Below are positions 25,320-34,601 of a DNA stretch of 64,000 bases, piece after piece. Below the pieces are notes generated by a model. That model searched no databases. It saw only the letters and a list, made by a program, of their open reading frames with translations, and had not been told where the DNA came from. Source of the DNA: Acidobacteriota bacterium (GTDB lineage Bacteria; Acidobacteriota; Blastocatellia; Pyrinomonadales; Pyrinomonadaceae); assembly GCA_016703965.1 (NCBI GenBank), contig JADJBB010000021.1:930001-994000 (forward strand). Reading direction: 5' to 3'. How positions within the stretch are numbered: the first letter of the stretch is position 1; each line of letters begins with the position of its first letter. A program made the position numbers and the translations under genes.

Positions 25320-25949
25320 TTCTTCGGCCCATTTGCGTATCGTTTCCCGGAGATCGTTCAAGTGCTCGTCAAAGAAATGGCCGCAGTTTTCGAAGACTAC
25401 TAATTCCGTATCTGCATTATTCGACACCTCATCTACCAGCTTTTTCAGCCTTTCGAGCGAGCCGAATTCGTCGCGGTCGCCGTGGATGAAGAGGATCGGT
25501 TTTGTGGTTTGCAACAGGAATTCGTAATCGCCGTACTTATCGATCGGCGTTCCGATACTGATCAGGCGAGCGATGCGGTCGTCGTTGTAGCCGACCTCGA
25601 GAGCGGTTCGCGAGCCGAAAGAAAATCCCGCGAGCGTCAAATCCTGGGCGGGATAATTCTCGGTTATGTAATCGAGAACATCGGCGACGTCTTCGCGTCC
25701 GCCTTCGATCTCGTTATGCTCACCGGTCGAGCCGCCAACGCCGCGAAAGTTGAACCTGAATGTTGTGAGTCCCGCATCGACCAAACCCGCCGCTGCCCGA
25801 AACACCACCTTATTATGCATCGTCCCGCCGCCGAGCGGATGCGGATGGCAGACGAGGCCAACGCCGCGAGGTTCGCCTGCGGGTTCCTTCAATATCGCTT
25901 CAAGCTGGCCGTGCGATGCCGGAATGAATAGATTGCCTTTTGGATACAT
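25293..25949 (-). CDS. Alpha/beta hydrolase (dienelactone hydrolase/DUF-type small esterase)
   Basis: A 218-residue alpha/beta hydrolase. The early CHPHPLGGGTMHNKVV motif with the oxyanion region and FRFNFRGVGGSTG are typical of the YqiA/DLH-like group with broad hydrolase annotation. Triad: S110 in AGFSFGSR, Asp in FIHGDRDEF (158/160) and H191 in ENCGHFF. No signal peptide. The final residues KLTADKRR plus the stop are encoded by the inverted-repeat arm, so the natural C-terminus seems to have been replaced by repeat sequence; the catalytic core is unaffected. The substrate is unknown. Confidence 0.88.
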   Translation of the reverse strand: MYPKGNLFIPASHGQLEAILKEPAGEPRGVGLVCHPHPLGGGTMHNKVVFRAAAGLVDAGLTTFRFNFRGVGGSTGEHNEIEGGREDVADVLDYITENYPAQDLTLAGFSFGSRTALEVGYNDDRIARLISIGTPIDKYGDYEFLLQTTKPILFIHGDRDEFGSLERLKKLVDEVSNNADTELVVFENCGHFFDEHLNDLRETIRKWAEEKLTADKRR

Positions 25950-26105
25950 ATCGAATCTTTGATTCTAGGTTTTGGCGGCTGGTTTCGCAACACGCTCGAA
26001 GTTTGGGCGTCAGAACTCATTTCAGCTTCTAGATATTTACCCTGATTTCGTGGTACTTTTTTTGTTTGATCTATACTTTCTCGGCCTCGAAAAACACGTC
26101 TTTTA

Positions 26106-27935
26106 ATGGAAGAAATCACAAGCGAAACACCTGAAACTCCGGCTGAGCCTACGGAAATTAAGACTCAATCATGGAGCCAATATCTCGAGAGCGAAAAGGC
26201 TGTTCGCGTTATTTATCTAATTTTTGGGTTCCTCGCGATCCTGATGGTGATGTCGTTCCTGCAATCGCGGACGGACGCGATCTGCTGCGGGGATTGGGAT
26301 GGTTATTACCACATCAAATGGTCGTCGCTGCTGTGGGAAAATTTCAGACAATTTAAGTGGCTGCCGAGCTTTGAATGGCTGCCGCTGACGGTTCTGAACG
26401 CCAAGGATTACGCCGATCATCACTTCCTGTTTCACTTGTTGCAGATACCATTCCTGTGGTTTTTCGAGCCGGTGACGGCGGCTAAGGTTTCGACGGTCTT
26501 TTACGCAACTCTCGCGATATTTTCGGTTTACTGGATGATGTTTCGCTATGAGATCAAGCATCAACTGGTCTGGCTGGCGGCATTGATGGTTTGCTCGAAT
26601 GCGTTCTTTTACCGCATGAACATGGGCAAAGCCCCGCCACTAACCATCATCATCACGATCCTCGGAATTCATTTGCTGTTTCAGCGAAAATACGTTTGGC
26701 TTTTGCCGCTGATGTTCGCCTTCGTATGGACGTACAGCCTGTTCCCGCTGCTGCTGTTTGCGGCCTTGATCTGGACGGTGATCATCGCATGGAACGAGCG
26801 GCGTTTCGAATGGCGGCCGTTGGCTTATGCGGGCGGCGGTATGGTCCTGGGAAATCTGATAAATCCCTATTTCCCGAACAACTTTCTGCTCTTTTTCGAG
26901 CATTTCTGGACGAAATTCAAGGTTGGTTCTGACTTTGCGGTAGCGGTCGGCGGCGAATGGTATCCGTACTCCGGCATGGAGTTGATCATGAATTTCCCGA
27001 TCGCTTTGTTCGCAATGCTGATCGGTTACATTCTGTTCGTTCCGAGAGGCGGCAAGCTCCCTGAGAAGGCGGCTTTCTTTCTCGCCTTCACGACGATCCT
27101 GCTCGCGGCTCAGTTCCGGTCGAAGCGTTTTGCTGAGTATTTTCCGCCGTTCGCGATCCTGTTCGCGGCATTTGCATGGCAGGCGTTTACCGCACCGAAG
27201 ATCGTGGAATTGCCCGAAGACTTCAAGCGCGAGATCGATCCTTATCTGGACGCTCCGGTTCCCACAGAGAGCCAGCAATGGTGGGCTTCCGCAAAGGCGG
27301 CGGCACCGTGGATAATTGGCATTTTCCTTTTCGTCTTTTGGTTCTACAATCTGATCGGGCTGCACAAATTCGGCTTTGATGAAGCCGGAATGATCGACAA
27401 TATTAAGACCAATGAACCCGGCGACAAATACCGTCGTGCAATGGAATTTGCGACCGGCCTCGACGAGACCGGGGCTGAGAACATACCAAAAGGCGAGATC
27501 ATCTTTAACTGTACCTGGGATGATTTTCCGAAGCTGTTCTTTTACGACACAAAGCACCGCTATGTTTACGGCCTCGATCCGAATTATCTCTATTCGGAAA
27601 ATCCCGAGCTTTACACATCGCTCAAGGATCTGACCGAGGGCAAGATCGATGATCCCGCACCTGTGATCCGTGAGAAGTTCGGGGCAAACTACATTTTTGC
27701 AGACGCGAAAGAAAACGTAGATATGGTAGCCAAGGCCCTCGACAGCGGTTGGGTCGAGATCATTTACGAGGACGACGAAGCCCGCCTGCTCAAGATCCGG
27801 GAAGTTAAAGGTGAGGCTCCGGACGATGCGAAAGCTGATCCTGAAACGCCCGAGGAAAAGAAGATCCTGGACGAACTTGAAAAGAACGAAGCTCCAAAAT
27901 CAAATTCCAATCTCGAAAAGGACGACGATAATTAG
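26106..27935 (+). CDS. Polytopic membrane protein, possible GT-C glycosyltransferase (STT3-like)
   Basis: A 609-residue protein with a soluble acidic N-terminus (1-30), about 11-12 predicted membrane helices (about 34-415) and a soluble C-terminal domain (about 420-609) ending in a charged tail. DWDGYYHIKW (63-73) after the first helix recalls the acidic first-loop motif of oligosaccharyltransferase/GT-C enzymes, and a QFRSKRFAEYFPPFAIL segment lies late in the membrane part. The fold is plausible but no close family is recognised. First gene of a tight plus-strand operon with the lipoprotein at 27937, the exporter at 28396 and a small membrane protein at 29605. Confidence 0.7.
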   Translation: MEEITSETPETPAEPTEIKTQSWSQYLESEKAVRVIYLIFGFLAILMVMSFLQSRTDAICCGDWDGYYHIKWSSLLWENFRQFKWLPSFEWLPLTVLNAKDYADHHFLFHLLQIPFLWFFEPVTAAKVSTVFYATLAIFSVYWMMFRYEIKHQLVWLAALMVCSNAFFYRMNMGKAPPLTIIITILGIHLLFQRKYVWLLPLMFAFVWTYSLFPLLLFAALIWTVIIAWNERRFEWRPLAYAGGGMVLGNLINPYFPNNFLLFFEHFWTKFKVGSDFAVAVGGEWYPYSGMELIMNFPIALFAMLIGYILFVPRGGKLPEKAAFFLAFTTILLAAQFRSKRFAEYFPPFAILFAAFAWQAFTAPKIVELPEDFKREIDPYLDAPVPTESQQWWASAKAAAPWIIGIFLFVFWFYNLIGLHKFGFDEAGMIDNIKTNEPGDKYRRAMEFATGLDETGAENIPKGEIIFNCTWDDFPKLFFYDTKHRYVYGLDPNYLYSENPELYTSLKDLTEGKIDDPAPVIREKFGANYIFADAKENVDMVAKALDSGWVEIIYEDDEARLLKIREVKGEAPDDAKADPETPEEKKILDELEKNEAPKSNSNLEKDDDN

Positions 27936-27936
27936 T

Positions 27937-28380
27937 ATGGCCGGTCATGCGAATTGGGCGAAAGCGTTTATACTTGCGGTCAGCGTGATAACGTTTAGCT
28001 GCGGGGCAAACGACAATATCCTGCGTTCGGGCAAGGACAATACATCGGGGCGGGCGAATTCTACGCCGGTCATAACGTCTTTTGAGTCGGATCTCGAAGC
28101 GATGCGAACGGCTGGTTTTAGCTTTATTTACGTTTTGCGGAGAAAAGACGGAGGCGTGATCGATCCGGAAGATAAGAGCGTGATCCGCGTTCAGACAACA
28201 CAGGCAAATCGCCGAGTCTCGGCCGACGACGGCAAGGCGGTTATTGTCGGGTCAAATTTTCAGCTTGCTCCGCATAATATGGCGGCAATTTATCAGCGTT
28301 TTGCTGTTGAGAACTATTCCCCGGCTCCGTCATCGCCGATAGTTCCGCTGCCGTCTGAAAACCAGAATGTTAATCGCTAG
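27937..28380 (+). CDS. Small predicted lipoprotein
   Basis: A 147-residue protein with a short signal peptide and lipobox: VITFSCGAN, lipidated Cys22. The body has a mixed fold (DLEAMRTAGFSFIYVLRRKDGG) and a Pro/Ser-rich C-terminus (APSSPIVPLPSENQ). No family recognised. ATG 27937 follows the previous stop by one base (TAGTATG), so translation is coupled with the membrane protein before it, suggesting the two work together at the envelope. The frame continues upstream inside the preceding gene, but that part is a shadow. Confidence 0.7.
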   Translation: MAGHANWAKAFILAVSVITFSCGANDNILRSGKDNTSGRANSTPVITSFESDLEAMRTAGFSFIYVLRRKDGGVIDPEDKSVIRVQTTQANRRVSADDGKAVIVGSNFQLAPHNMAAIYQRFAVENYSPAPSSPIVPLPSENQNVNR

Positions 28381-28395
28381 TATTTCTTCCCTGTG

Positions 28396-29604
28396 ATGAA
28401 AGAACTAAAAGTAACAGGAGTAGAGGAGCCGGAATTGACACGTGTGCGCGGTACAGAACCAGTCAGTGTCAAGCTAGATCCGTCGTCACCGTCGATACGA
28501 TCGATTGCCCGTGTCGTGGTGGTAACTCTGCTGATCCTTTTTGTCGCCGGCTCGGTTCAGACGATAATCAGCTCGGTCGCTTCGCTCTTTTTCCTTATCA
28601 TCTTGTCGGTATTCTTCGCGTATTTGATCGATCCGCTGGTCAAGCTTATTCGAAAGCCTTTCAAGGTACGTAACCTTGAAAAATGGATGCCGCGTTCTTT
28701 CGCGATCGTCCTGGCTTACATACTCGTCTTTACGGTCGTCGGCATTACGATCTCTAATATCGCGCCGAAGGCCGTGGAACAGGCGAAGGAATTCGGTACA
28801 AACGTTCCGGGTTACGCGCAATCGCTCCGGACTCGTGTGAATGAACTTAATCAGAGGTTCGACCGCCTTCGCATTCCTGACGAGGTACAGGCGGAGTTGA
28901 GCAAAAAGGTCAGTGATCTGGGCGGCGCGATAACGGCTTCGGTTGGTGGGACCGTGCTAATGTCTGTCACGTATCTGCCCTGGATTCTGCTGGTGCCGAT
29001 ACTCGCATTCTTCTTTCTAAAGGACGTAAATCAGTTTCGCCTTGCCGTTTTGCGGATGTTCCCGGCGGGCCGCTGGCGTTACCGCGCCGAGGCGGTGATG
29101 GCAGACGTAAACACGACTCTAGCCGCGTACACGCGGGCACAACTTATTTCCTGCGTAATTATTGCGGTGATCTGTACTGCCGGATTTTATGTGCTTGGGC
29201 TGAAATATGCCTTACTGCTCGGAATTCTGGCTGGAATATTCGAGTTCGTGCCGCTTCTTGGGCCTGTCACGATAGGACTCATCGTTACCACCACAGCCGC
29301 CGCATCAGACGATCCCTGGAAGGCTCTCTATGTTGCGATCTTCCTGATCGTGCTTCGCATCATTCACGATTACGTGACGTATCCGCGAATCGTCAGGGGC
29401 GGGATCCACTTGCACCCGCTGGCGATAATTCTGTCTGTCCTCGCCGGTGAACAGGTTGCCGGGATCCCCGGAGTTTTTCTTTCGATCCCATTGGTTGCGG
29501 TTGCAACTGTCTTTTACCGCCACATTCTCGAACACCAGGGCCGCCGAGGCATTGTTTCCGACTGGATCGAGGAAGTGGAACCAAAAACGGAGGAACCGTC
29601 CTAA
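28396..29604 (+). CDS. AI-2E family transporter (PerM/TqsA-like)
   Basis: About 402 residues with eight predicted membrane helices and a central soluble region (about 125-180). The arrangement, plus VSVTYLPWILLVPILAFFFLKD and GILAGIFEFVPLLGPVTIGL, is characteristic of the AI-2E transporter family, whose members include the autoinducer-2 exporter TqsA and Na+/H+ antiporters. The exact substrate is not readable. Start may be ATG 28396 or the adjoining GTG at 28393. It sits 15 nt after the lipoprotein gene and its stop directly abuts the next ATG. Confidence 0.88.
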   Translation: MKELKVTGVEEPELTRVRGTEPVSVKLDPSSPSIRSIARVVVVTLLILFVAGSVQTIISSVASLFFLIILSVFFAYLIDPLVKLIRKPFKVRNLEKWMPRSFAIVLAYILVFTVVGITISNIAPKAVEQAKEFGTNVPGYAQSLRTRVNELNQRFDRLRIPDEVQAELSKKVSDLGGAITASVGGTVLMSVTYLPWILLVPILAFFFLKDVNQFRLAVLRMFPAGRWRYRAEAVMADVNTTLAAYTRAQLISCVIIAVICTAGFYVLGLKYALLLGILAGIFEFVPLLGPVTIGLIVTTTAAASDDPWKALYVAIFLIVLRIIHDYVTYPRIVRGGIHLHPLAIILSVLAGEQVAGIPGVFLSIPLVAVATVFYRHILEHQGRRGIVSDWIEEVEPKTEEPS

Positions 29605-29733
29605 ATGTCACCCCTAGCCTGGCTAATTACACTGTTTCTGATCTTGATGTTTCTTGCCATCCTGGTCTACGTTCTCGTCGTAAAGTTCTTTTACTGGGGT
29701 GACAAGAAACGGCCGCCGGAAAAGAAACGCTAA
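29605..29733 (+). CDS. 42-residue single-span membrane protein
   Basis: ATG 29605 directly follows the exporter stop (TAAATG). The product MSPLAWLITLFLILMFLAIL... has one hydrophobic helix (about 4-28), then KFFYWGDKKRPPEKKR, a basic tail that would lie in the cytoplasm. The tight coupling and clean helix-plus-basic-tail design support a real gene. Its stop overlaps the convergent lpxK stop by four bases. It may be a partner of the AI-2E-type exporter, which is inference from position. Confidence 0.65.
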   Translation: MSPLAWLITLFLILMFLAILVYVLVVKFFYWGDKKRPPEKKR

Positions 29734-30743
29734 AGAATTTGCGCAAACGCTGCCGGATCATTGATCTCAATATCGATCTCCACCACATAGCAGGGCAATT
29801 CGAATTCGACGGCCGATAGTTTCACTGCGTCTTTTGCAGTTGTCAGGAATATCTCGGCTCGGCAATCCTTTGCCAGCCCTTCCAAAACCTTAACATCAGC
29901 CTGCGAGTAAATATGGTGATCGCGGAAGGATCTCGTCTCCGTCACGGCGAAACCATCGCGGCGCAAGAGAGCATAAAAATTCTCCGGATTTCCAAGCCCA
30001 CAAAAGGCAAGGGCCCGTCGTGACTCGACGTCCACGGAGCCGTCAAGATCGGATCGAAGCGACAACACCCTTGAGATCCTGTTCATGGTGGTGAAGATCG
30101 GTATGTCTGGGTTTAGATCAGCGATCTCAAATCTCAGATTATCAATGCTTGCCAGGTCGGCTCTTGAGATCACGACAACGTCAGAGCGGCGGAGATTTTC
30201 GATCGGCTCGCGAAGCCGGCCTGCGGGAAGCATCTGGCGCCGGCCAAACGGCTCCGTCGCGTCGATGCAGACAATATCGACATCGCGCTTTGCCCGGCGG
30301 TGTTGAAATCCATCATCCAGAACGAAGGTGGTCACGCCGAATTTTCGAATTGCCCACTCTGCCGCGGCAACGCGGTCCGCGTCGGCAATTATGATCGCCT
30401 TTCCGGGAAGCTTCTTCGCAAGTTCGAATGGTTCGTCGCCCGATTCCTCCGGCGTGGCAAGTATCTCATTGCCATCAGAAACCAAGACCCGTTTTGACGG
30501 ATCTTTCCGCCCATATCCGCGTGTCAGGATGCAGACTTTTTCGCCACCATCTGCGAGCAGGTTTGCGACGTAAGCAACGAGCGGAGTTTTCCCGGTTCCG
30601 CCGGTCGTGATGTTGCCAATACTTATTGTTCGAGCTCCGAGATCGAAGGATTCCAGAATGCCGCGGTCGTAGAGGCGGTTACGAAGATCGGCGACTCTTC
30701 CATAGATATGTCCGATGAGCGAGAGCATGTCGGTAATTATCAT
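29730..30743 (-). CDS. lpxK: Tetraacyldisaccharide 4'-kinase
   Basis: Phosphorylates the 4' position of the lipid A disaccharide precursor at the inner membrane. The P-loop GNITTGGTGKTP (43-54), FVLDDGFQHRRAKRDVDIV with the DDGFQH catalytic segment, and LLPAGRLREP-type sequence (MLPAGRLREP) are all intact. Length 337 residues is normal. The N-terminal amphipathic/hydrophobic stretch (1-15) is short. It follows trpD after 44 nt on the same strand and converges with the exporter operon, overlapping by 4 nt. Confidence 0.93.
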   Translation of the reverse strand: MIITDMLSLIGHIYGRVADLRNRLYDRGILESFDLGARTISIGNITTGGTGKTPLVAYVANLLADGGEKVCILTRGYGRKDPSKRVLVSDGNEILATPEESGDEPFELAKKLPGKAIIIADADRVAAAEWAIRKFGVTTFVLDDGFQHRRAKRDVDIVCIDATEPFGRRQMLPAGRLREPIENLRRSDVVVISRADLASIDNLRFEIADLNPDIPIFTTMNRISRVLSLRSDLDGSVDVESRRALAFCGLGNPENFYALLRRDGFAVTETRSFRDHHIYSQADVKVLEGLAKDCRAEIFLTTAKDAVKLSAVEFELPCYVVEIDIEINDPAAFAQIL

Positions 30744-30787
30744 TCATCGGTGTAAAGATGACAATTCTGGCTGTCTGAAGGGATCAA

Positions 30788-31870
30788 TCAAGGCTGCGAC
30801 CGTTTGTTTGTGATCTGAACGAGCCGGTCAAGTTTATTCTGGGCCTGGCCGCTGTCGATGCTTTGCTCGGCGAGGCGTGCGGCTTGCATTGGGTCTTTGG
30901 CGATGCCGCCAACGATGAGCGCGGTCGCGGCGTTCAAGACAACGAGCGAGCGGGCCTCGTCGCGGCGGCGGCTGGCGAGGATATCTTTGATGATCGCCGC
31001 GCTTTCTTTTGCGGTTGCGCCTTTGAGATGGCTGGTCGCGGCGGCCTTCAGGCCGAAATCCTTGGGAGAAACCACATACGAATGAACTTCACCATTCTGG
31101 ATGGTTGCGACGTGCGTTTTTCCGGTGAGCGTAACTTCGTCGAGGCCGTCTTCCCCGTGAACTACCCAGGCTGTGTCCGTCTTGAGCAAGGCAAGTGCGT
31201 TTGCCGTAGGAACGACAAGCGAGCGGTGCCAAACGCCAATCAATTGGCGTGAAACGCCTGCTGGATTTGCGAGCAACCCAAGAATATTAAGGCACGTACG
31301 AATGCCCAGACGCCCGCGAATATCAGCAAGCCGCCGGAGTTCCGGGTGGAACTTTGGCGGAAACAGAAAGCACATGCCTGTGTTGAGGCTCGTCTGGGCC
31401 ATGGTCGGGTCATTGGCGATCTTGACGCCGAGTTCGGCCAGGACGTCGGCACTGCCGGATTTGCTGGTCACGCCGCGATTAGATTGTTTTGCAATGGTCA
31501 GGCCCGCACCGGCGGCCACGATAGCGGCAGCGGTCGAAACGTTAAAGGTTTTTGCCGCCGACGAACCGGTTCCGGCGATGTCCATTGCATTTTTTGGAGC
31601 GCGGACCTTGGTTGCGAGTTCTTTCATCACGCTTGCCATGCCGGCAAGCTCTTCGTCGGTTTCACCCTTGGCAGTAATCGCGGTCAAGGCGGCGGCGACC
31701 TGGTTTGAACCGGATTCACCGCTCGTCAACGCGCGAAAAAATCCCGCCGCTTCCTTCATCGACAGATCGTCGCCGTGCAAAAGCTTAACGAGAAAAGGGA
31801 ACAGCGGCGTGTTCGCTTTATCGCTCGTAGCACTCGTGGGGGCCGATTTGATCCAGTCTGAACGAGACAT
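30788..31870 (-). CDS. trpD: Anthranilate phosphoribosyltransferase
   Basis: Transfers phosphoribosyl from PRPP to anthranilate in tryptophan synthesis. The PRPP/anthranilate site AGTGSSAAKTFNVST is a slight variant of the usual GTGGD-x-x-x-T-F-N-V/I-ST, with SSAAK instead of the GD pair. KQSNRGVTSKSGSADVLAELG and FLFPPKFHPELR match well. 360 residues. ATG 31870 gives a normal N-terminus; the frame runs 12 codons upstream into repeat sequence. Separated from trpG by repeat DNA, so the two trp genes are near but not tightly coupled. Confidence 0.92.
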   Translation of the reverse strand: MSRSDWIKSAPTSATSDKANTPLFPFLVKLLHGDDLSMKEAAGFFRALTSGESGSNQVAAALTAITAKGETDEELAGMASVMKELATKVRAPKNAMDIAGTGSSAAKTFNVSTAAAIVAAGAGLTIAKQSNRGVTSKSGSADVLAELGVKIANDPTMAQTSLNTGMCFLFPPKFHPELRRLADIRGRLGIRTCLNILGLLANPAGVSRQLIGVWHRSLVVPTANALALLKTDTAWVVHGEDGLDEVTLTGKTHVATIQNGEVHSYVVSPKDFGLKAAATSHLKGATAKESAAIIKDILASRRRDEARSLVVLNAATALIVGGIAKDPMQAARLAEQSIDSGQAQNKLDRLVQITNKRSQP

Positions 31871-31887
31871 AATAGGAATATTTAACG

Positions 31888-32022
31888 CAAAGTCGCAAAG
31901 GAGCAAAGCCGCGAAGCGAAATTAACCACAGGTGGACACGGATAAAAACAAATAAGGAAAACAAAACCATTTACCGATCGGTCTAATTCTGTGTCCATCA
32001 GGGTTCATCTGTGGTTTCATTT
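31888..32022. repeat. Composite repeat between trpG and trpD
   Basis: 31888-31917 carries CGCAAAGTCGCAAAGGAGC, then an inverted pair of the CCACAG/ACACGGAT family: left 31919-31943, right 31987-32022, with a longer (~43-nt) and less perfect centre than other copies. Confidence 0.65.
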
Positions 32023-32049
32023 CTTCTTCGCGAGTTTACATATAAATCA

Positions 32050-32616
32050 TTAAAGCTCCAGGAAATTCTGCAAGATCTTTTTGCCATGATCGGTCAGGAT
32101 CGATTCCGGGTGAAATTGCACTCCCTCGATTTTTAGAGTTTTGTGGCGCAGAGCCATCACTAAACCATCGGGCGATTCTGCCGATATTTCGAGGCAATCG
32201 GGCAAGTTTTCCTTTTCCACGATCAGCGAATGATAACGCCCGGCCGCAAAGCCGTTCGGAATGTCTTCAAATATGGTCTTGCCGTCATGCAGTATCTCGA
32301 CCGGTTTGCCGTGAACCGGTTCAGGGGCTCTAACGACGGTTCCGCCGAAATGCTGGCCGATCGCCTGATGGCCCAGGCAAACGCCAAGGATCGGCAATTT
32401 TTCGGCAAATCGCTCGATCACCGAGAGTGAAACTCCAGCGGAATCAGGTGTTCCCGGACCCGGCGAGATCAGAATGCGTTCCGGCCGAAGGTCGTTTTCG
32501 ATCTCGTCAACGGTGACCTCGTCGTTTCGCACGACACGCATTTGGGCACCGAGTTCGCCGAGGTATTGGACCAGGTTGTATGTGAACGAATCGTAATTAT
32601 CAATAACTAAAAGCAT
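32050..32616 (-). CDS. trpG: Anthranilate synthase / aminodeoxychorismate synthase glutaminase subunit
   Basis: Class I glutamine amidotransferase of 188 residues that passes ammonia to TrpE (or PabB). The triad is C80 in GVCLGHQAIG, H169 and E171 in GVQFHPES; SPGPGTPDSAG forms the oxyanion region. The TrpG/PabA pair cannot be told apart by sequence, but closeness to trpD favours tryptophan synthesis, possibly shared with folate synthesis. No trpE lies in the window. Divergent from the secreted protein gene starting at 32722. Confidence 0.92.
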   Translation of the reverse strand: MLLVIDNYDSFTYNLVQYLGELGAQMRVVRNDEVTVDEIENDLRPERILISPGPGTPDSAGVSLSVIERFAEKLPILGVCLGHQAIGQHFGGTVVRAPEPVHGKPVEILHDGKTIFEDIPNGFAAGRYHSLIVEKENLPDCLEISAESPDGLVMALRHKTLKIEGVQFHPESILTDHGKKILQNFLEL

Positions 32617-32721
32617 CTAAATATTTCTTTGCAACATCTTTATCGCGAAACCGTTCTTTTGTTTACTAAGTTGCGTGATGACTCTATCATAAACAAACGC
32701 TACGCGAGAGGCCGAACCAAA

Positions 32722-34485
32722 ATGCTGCAAAAACTATTCTTCCTTACGATTTTCCTCCTTTCAGTTAGTTTTGTTTCGGCTCAGAACCCGTCTGATCCAA
32801 AAAAAGATGAGCAAGACGAGAAGCTAAAAAAAGAAGCTGTTGATTTCTTGCGCGAAACTATGGCGGACGTTAACACGATGCGTTCGCTCGAAAATCGCCT
32901 CAGCTTCAATGCCGAAATGGCCTCACTCATGTGGTTTCATGACGAGAAGGAAGCGCGGGCTATGTATCTCAGCGTGACCAGCGATTTTAGGCAGCTCCTG
33001 GTCGAATTCGATACGCAGCTAAATGCTATTGCGATGACCGAATCGGCTGATGCGGACGAAGCGGTATCGATGGGGCTTTTCGATGATGCGAGCCCCAAGA
33101 CGAACATTCAGCGCAAGCTGGCGAAGGCACTTGAAATGCGTAAGCAGATCGCCATGAGCCTCGCTGAACACGAACCTGATCTTGCGATAGCGTTCTACCA
33201 GGACAGCCTGACGGCACTGACAAATCCCGAGAGCCGCAAGAGCGCGAGCGATCAGGATTCGTATTTTGAGGTTCAGCTTATGACCATGATCGCGGAATCG
33301 AACGCTGCAAAGGCCACTCAATACGGTGTCAAAACCCTGGACAAGGGCGTCGGCTTCCAGCATATTGAGCTGCTCAAAAAGATCTACAAAAAAGACACTG
33401 AAAAGGGAATTGAGTTCGCCCAGGCTTTGATCAGCAAGATCAAATCGGACAAGGCCGATGCAGAAGATCTCTATGTGATCAGCTCACTCGTCCGCTTTGG
33501 CGAGGAGACGGCGCCGACGCCTCCAAAGGCGGGTGCCAAAAAACCGGTCATGTCAGCGGGCGAGATGCGCGACCTTGTGGAGGTCATGGCCCGCGGCGTT
33601 CTCGATGGCGATGACGACGGCGAGATAGGGGCCGGATATATGGACCTTTTCGACAAATTCACGCCCACGCGTTCCGCCCAGATCAAGGCTAAGTATCGAA
33701 AACGCTCAGGCGGAGCAAGTGCCGCAGCGAATGTTGTAAGTACCCCTGGGAATAGTGCAAACGTCGCGGTTGCGGTCGCCGCGCCGCCGGATCCGATCGC
33801 TGAGCGAAAAGCCAAGGCCATGGAGGAAAAGGCACTTGCCGATGCGAAGCTGATGGAGGACGTCGCAAACCTCAGTACCAAACCGCTTCCCAAAGAAGAG
33901 CGTTCGAAGATCATAGCCCAGGCACGCAAGATCATCAGCCAGACGCCGGGCAAAGACAAGAAAATTGTTGGTCTGAGCCTGCTCGCAGCTCAGGTCGCCA
34001 AGGTCGGTGACAAGGAGCTTGCGGCGGAGATCATGAAGGACGCCGAGCGATTTGTTAATTCGCAGCCAAAGAACTATCAGGACTTTATGCTCTCGTGGAT
34101 GCTGATCTCGGGATATGCCGAAGCCGACCCTGACAAGGCATTTCCTCTTTTGACCGACACCGTTTTGCGTCTGAATGATACCGTCTCGGCATTTATCAAA
34201 GCCGCCGAATTCATCGACGTGCGCGGCGAAATGATCGATGACGGCGAGGTCCAGGTCGGCCAGTTCGGCGGCTCGATGCTTCGTGGGCTGACCAGCGAAC
34301 TCAAGATCGCCCAACCAACCCTCCGCAGCCTCGCAAAAGCCGATTTCGCAAGAACCAAGGCAATCACCAATACCTTCGACCGCCCGGAAGTCCGAGTCCT
34401 TGCCAAAATGCTTGTGCTGCGAACCATCCTCAGCCCAAAGGAAACCTCGCAGGAAGATCCGGATATTGGTTTGGTTTTGAATTAG
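32722..34485 (+). CDS. Large exported helical-repeat protein of unknown function
   Basis: A 587-residue exported protein. Signal peptide 1-20 (SVSFVSAQN). The rest is almost entirely alpha-helical and charged (EKLKKEAVDFLRETMADV, KIIAQARKIISQTPGKDKK), with an Ala/Val-rich linker about two-thirds in (ANVAVAVAAPPDP), suggesting TPR-like or helical-repeat scaffolds. No catalytic motif is seen. ATG 32722 was taken because it begins the signal peptide; the frame upstream to 32629 lacks one. Function unrecognised; periplasmic by signal. Confidence 0.7.
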   Translation: MLQKLFFLTIFLLSVSFVSAQNPSDPKKDEQDEKLKKEAVDFLRETMADVNTMRSLENRLSFNAEMASLMWFHDEKEARAMYLSVTSDFRQLLVEFDTQLNAIAMTESADADEAVSMGLFDDASPKTNIQRKLAKALEMRKQIAMSLAEHEPDLAIAFYQDSLTALTNPESRKSASDQDSYFEVQLMTMIAESNAAKATQYGVKTLDKGVGFQHIELLKKIYKKDTEKGIEFAQALISKIKSDKADAEDLYVISSLVRFGEETAPTPPKAGAKKPVMSAGEMRDLVEVMARGVLDGDDDGEIGAGYMDLFDKFTPTRSAQIKAKYRKRSGGASAAANVVSTPGNSANVAVAVAAPPDPIAERKAKAMEEKALADAKLMEDVANLSTKPLPKEERSKIIAQARKIISQTPGKDKKIVGLSLLAAQVAKVGDKELAAEIMKDAERFVNSQPKNYQDFMLSWMLISGYAEADPDKAFPLLTDTVLRLNDTVSAFIKAAEFIDVRGEMIDDGEVQVGQFGGSMLRGLTSELKIAQPTLRSLAKADFARTKAITNTFDRPEVRVLAKMLVLRTILSPKETSQEDPDIGLVLN

Positions 34486-34502
34486 TTCGATGAAGCGAAT
34501 CT

Positions 34503-34582
34503 CGTGTTTCGTGAATTTCCGTGTGTCCCGTGGTGAAAATCCCTATAATACTAACCACGGAACACACGGAATTGCACGGAAC
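34503..34582. repeat. CCGTGTGT/ACACACGG hairpin repeat
   Basis: Left 34503-34536 (CGTGTTTCGTGAATTTCCGT...) and right 34551-34582 (...CCACGGAACACACGGAATT) are reverse complementary with gaps. Lies between convergent genes and may act as terminator. Confidence 0.65.
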
Positions 34583-34601
34583 AAAGCCGAAATTCCGACA
34601 C

